Source of the DNA: Rhodanobacteraceae bacterium
GTDB lineage: Bacteria; Pseudomonadota; Gammaproteobacteria; Xanthomonadales; Rhodanobacteraceae
NCBI GenBank assembly: GCA_025924775.1
Contig: JAICHS010000154.1
Coordinates: forward strand, 1 to 5,895
DNA: 5,895 nt
Direction of reading: 5' to 3'
In this document: positions 5,675-5,895 of the stretch, piece after piece
How the letters are laid out: each line of letters begins with the position of its first letter
How positions within the stretch are numbered: the stretch's first letter is position 1
The notes under the pieces: model-generated
Told to the model about the DNA's origin: nothing
The model's database searches: none
What the model saw: only the letters and a program-made list of their open reading frames with translations
Made by a program: the position numbers and the translations under genes

Positions 5675-5895
5675 ATGTACCGCGATTCTTCCCAATCCGT
5701 GCAGAACCCGCTGACCAAGCGTCTGCTGCCGCTGGCCTACGCGCTCGTCGCGATGGTGACGTTCATCTTGCTGTTGACGTGGCTCACCCTGCGGATCCAG
5801 ACCGCTCTCGCCGGTTTCCTCAACGGCGAGAGCGTTTGGTCCAAGGCGCAGAAACAGCTGACGGTTGACCTGCTCAACTATGCCGCCAGCGGGGA
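5675..5895 (+). CDS. N-terminus of a membrane-anchored protein, probably a signalling protein, partial
   Basis: Only 73 residues are visible before the right edge. A short cytoplasmic tail (MYRDSSQSVQNPLTKR) is followed by one membrane helix at about 17-39 (LLPLAYALVAMVTFILLLTWLTL). The start of a periplasmic domain then has LNGESVWSKAQKQLTVDLL at residues 49-67. From memory, the phrase GES.WSKAQK is typical of the sensor region just after the first helix of large GGDEF/EAL or histidine-kinase proteins in Pseudomonas and Lysobacterales; none of the output domains can be seen. ATG 5675 is the first possible start, because a TGA lies in frame at 5669-5671. It has no Shine-Dalgarno at normal distance. 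The gene begins 70 bases after the oxidase stop and may have its own promoter at 5616-5624. Confidence 0.65.
   Translation, partial: MYRDSSQSVQNPLTKRLLPLAYALVAMVTFILLLTWLTLRIQTALAGFLNGESVWSKAQKQLTVDLLNYAASG

Noticed and set aside
5056..5718. 220-codon minus-strand frame opposite the oxidase gene
   Set aside because: It has no family resemblance and lies antisense to conserved ligand motifs on the plus strand.
5647..5868. Small gene starting at the ATA after the orphan ribosome binding site
   Set aside because: It needs a very rare start codon, and beyond the first residues it is a shadow of the membrane protein frame. Kept only as a finding about the ribosome binding site.

Overview
The window is GC-rich chromosomal DNA from a gammaproteobacterium. 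Its proteins read most like those of the Lysobacterales (Xanthomonadaceae/Rhodanobacteraceae). That placement rests on protein resemblance and composition only, since there is no rRNA or other marker. The genes are mostly ordinary housekeeping and redox genes. I see no tRNA, rRNA, CRISPR array, transposase or integrase.

Left part (1-1605): the 5' half of an acetylornithine aminotransferase gene (argD-like, minus strand, running off the left edge) is divergent from a complete pyridoxal kinase gene (pdxY, plus strand, GTG start at 718). The neighbours thus make a PLP enzyme and a PLP-supplying kinase. pdxY converges on the next gene with only 15 bases between the two stop codons.

Thiol-redox pair (1621-2770, minus strand): a cytoplasmic DsbA/FrnE-like oxidoreductase (CPWC) lies 46 bases upstream of thioredoxin 2 (trxC, two CxxC zinc-finger motifs plus WCGPC). 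They are probably co-transcribed.

Decayed gene (2896-3388, plus strand): pieces of a PQQ-like beta-propeller protein are recognisable in three reading frames. There is a start with a good Shine-Dalgarno and a signal-like N-terminus, one blade region, and the C-terminal end. At least one single-base loss and one large internal deletion separate them. An intact cytoplasmic M14 zinc carboxypeptidase follows at 3425-4345.

Right part (4346-5895): a roughly 470-base non-coding stretch contains an AT-rich patch and a cluster of short perfect inverted repeats. It leads to a TenA/PqqC-like (haem-oxygenase-fold, diiron-type) oxidase gene with an excellent ribosome binding site. That gene carries a one-base deletion at about 5111-5113, so it reads as two frames, although all the expected metal ligands survive once the frame is restored. 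The N-terminus of a membrane-anchored protein, probably a signalling protein, begins at 5675 and runs off the right edge. An unpaired AAGGAG lies before it at the same spacing from an ATA triplet as the oxidase's ribosome binding site has from its ATG.

The most useful points are the two broken genes, the structured leader of the oxidase gene, and the orphan ribosome binding site. I found no convincing new multi-gene system.
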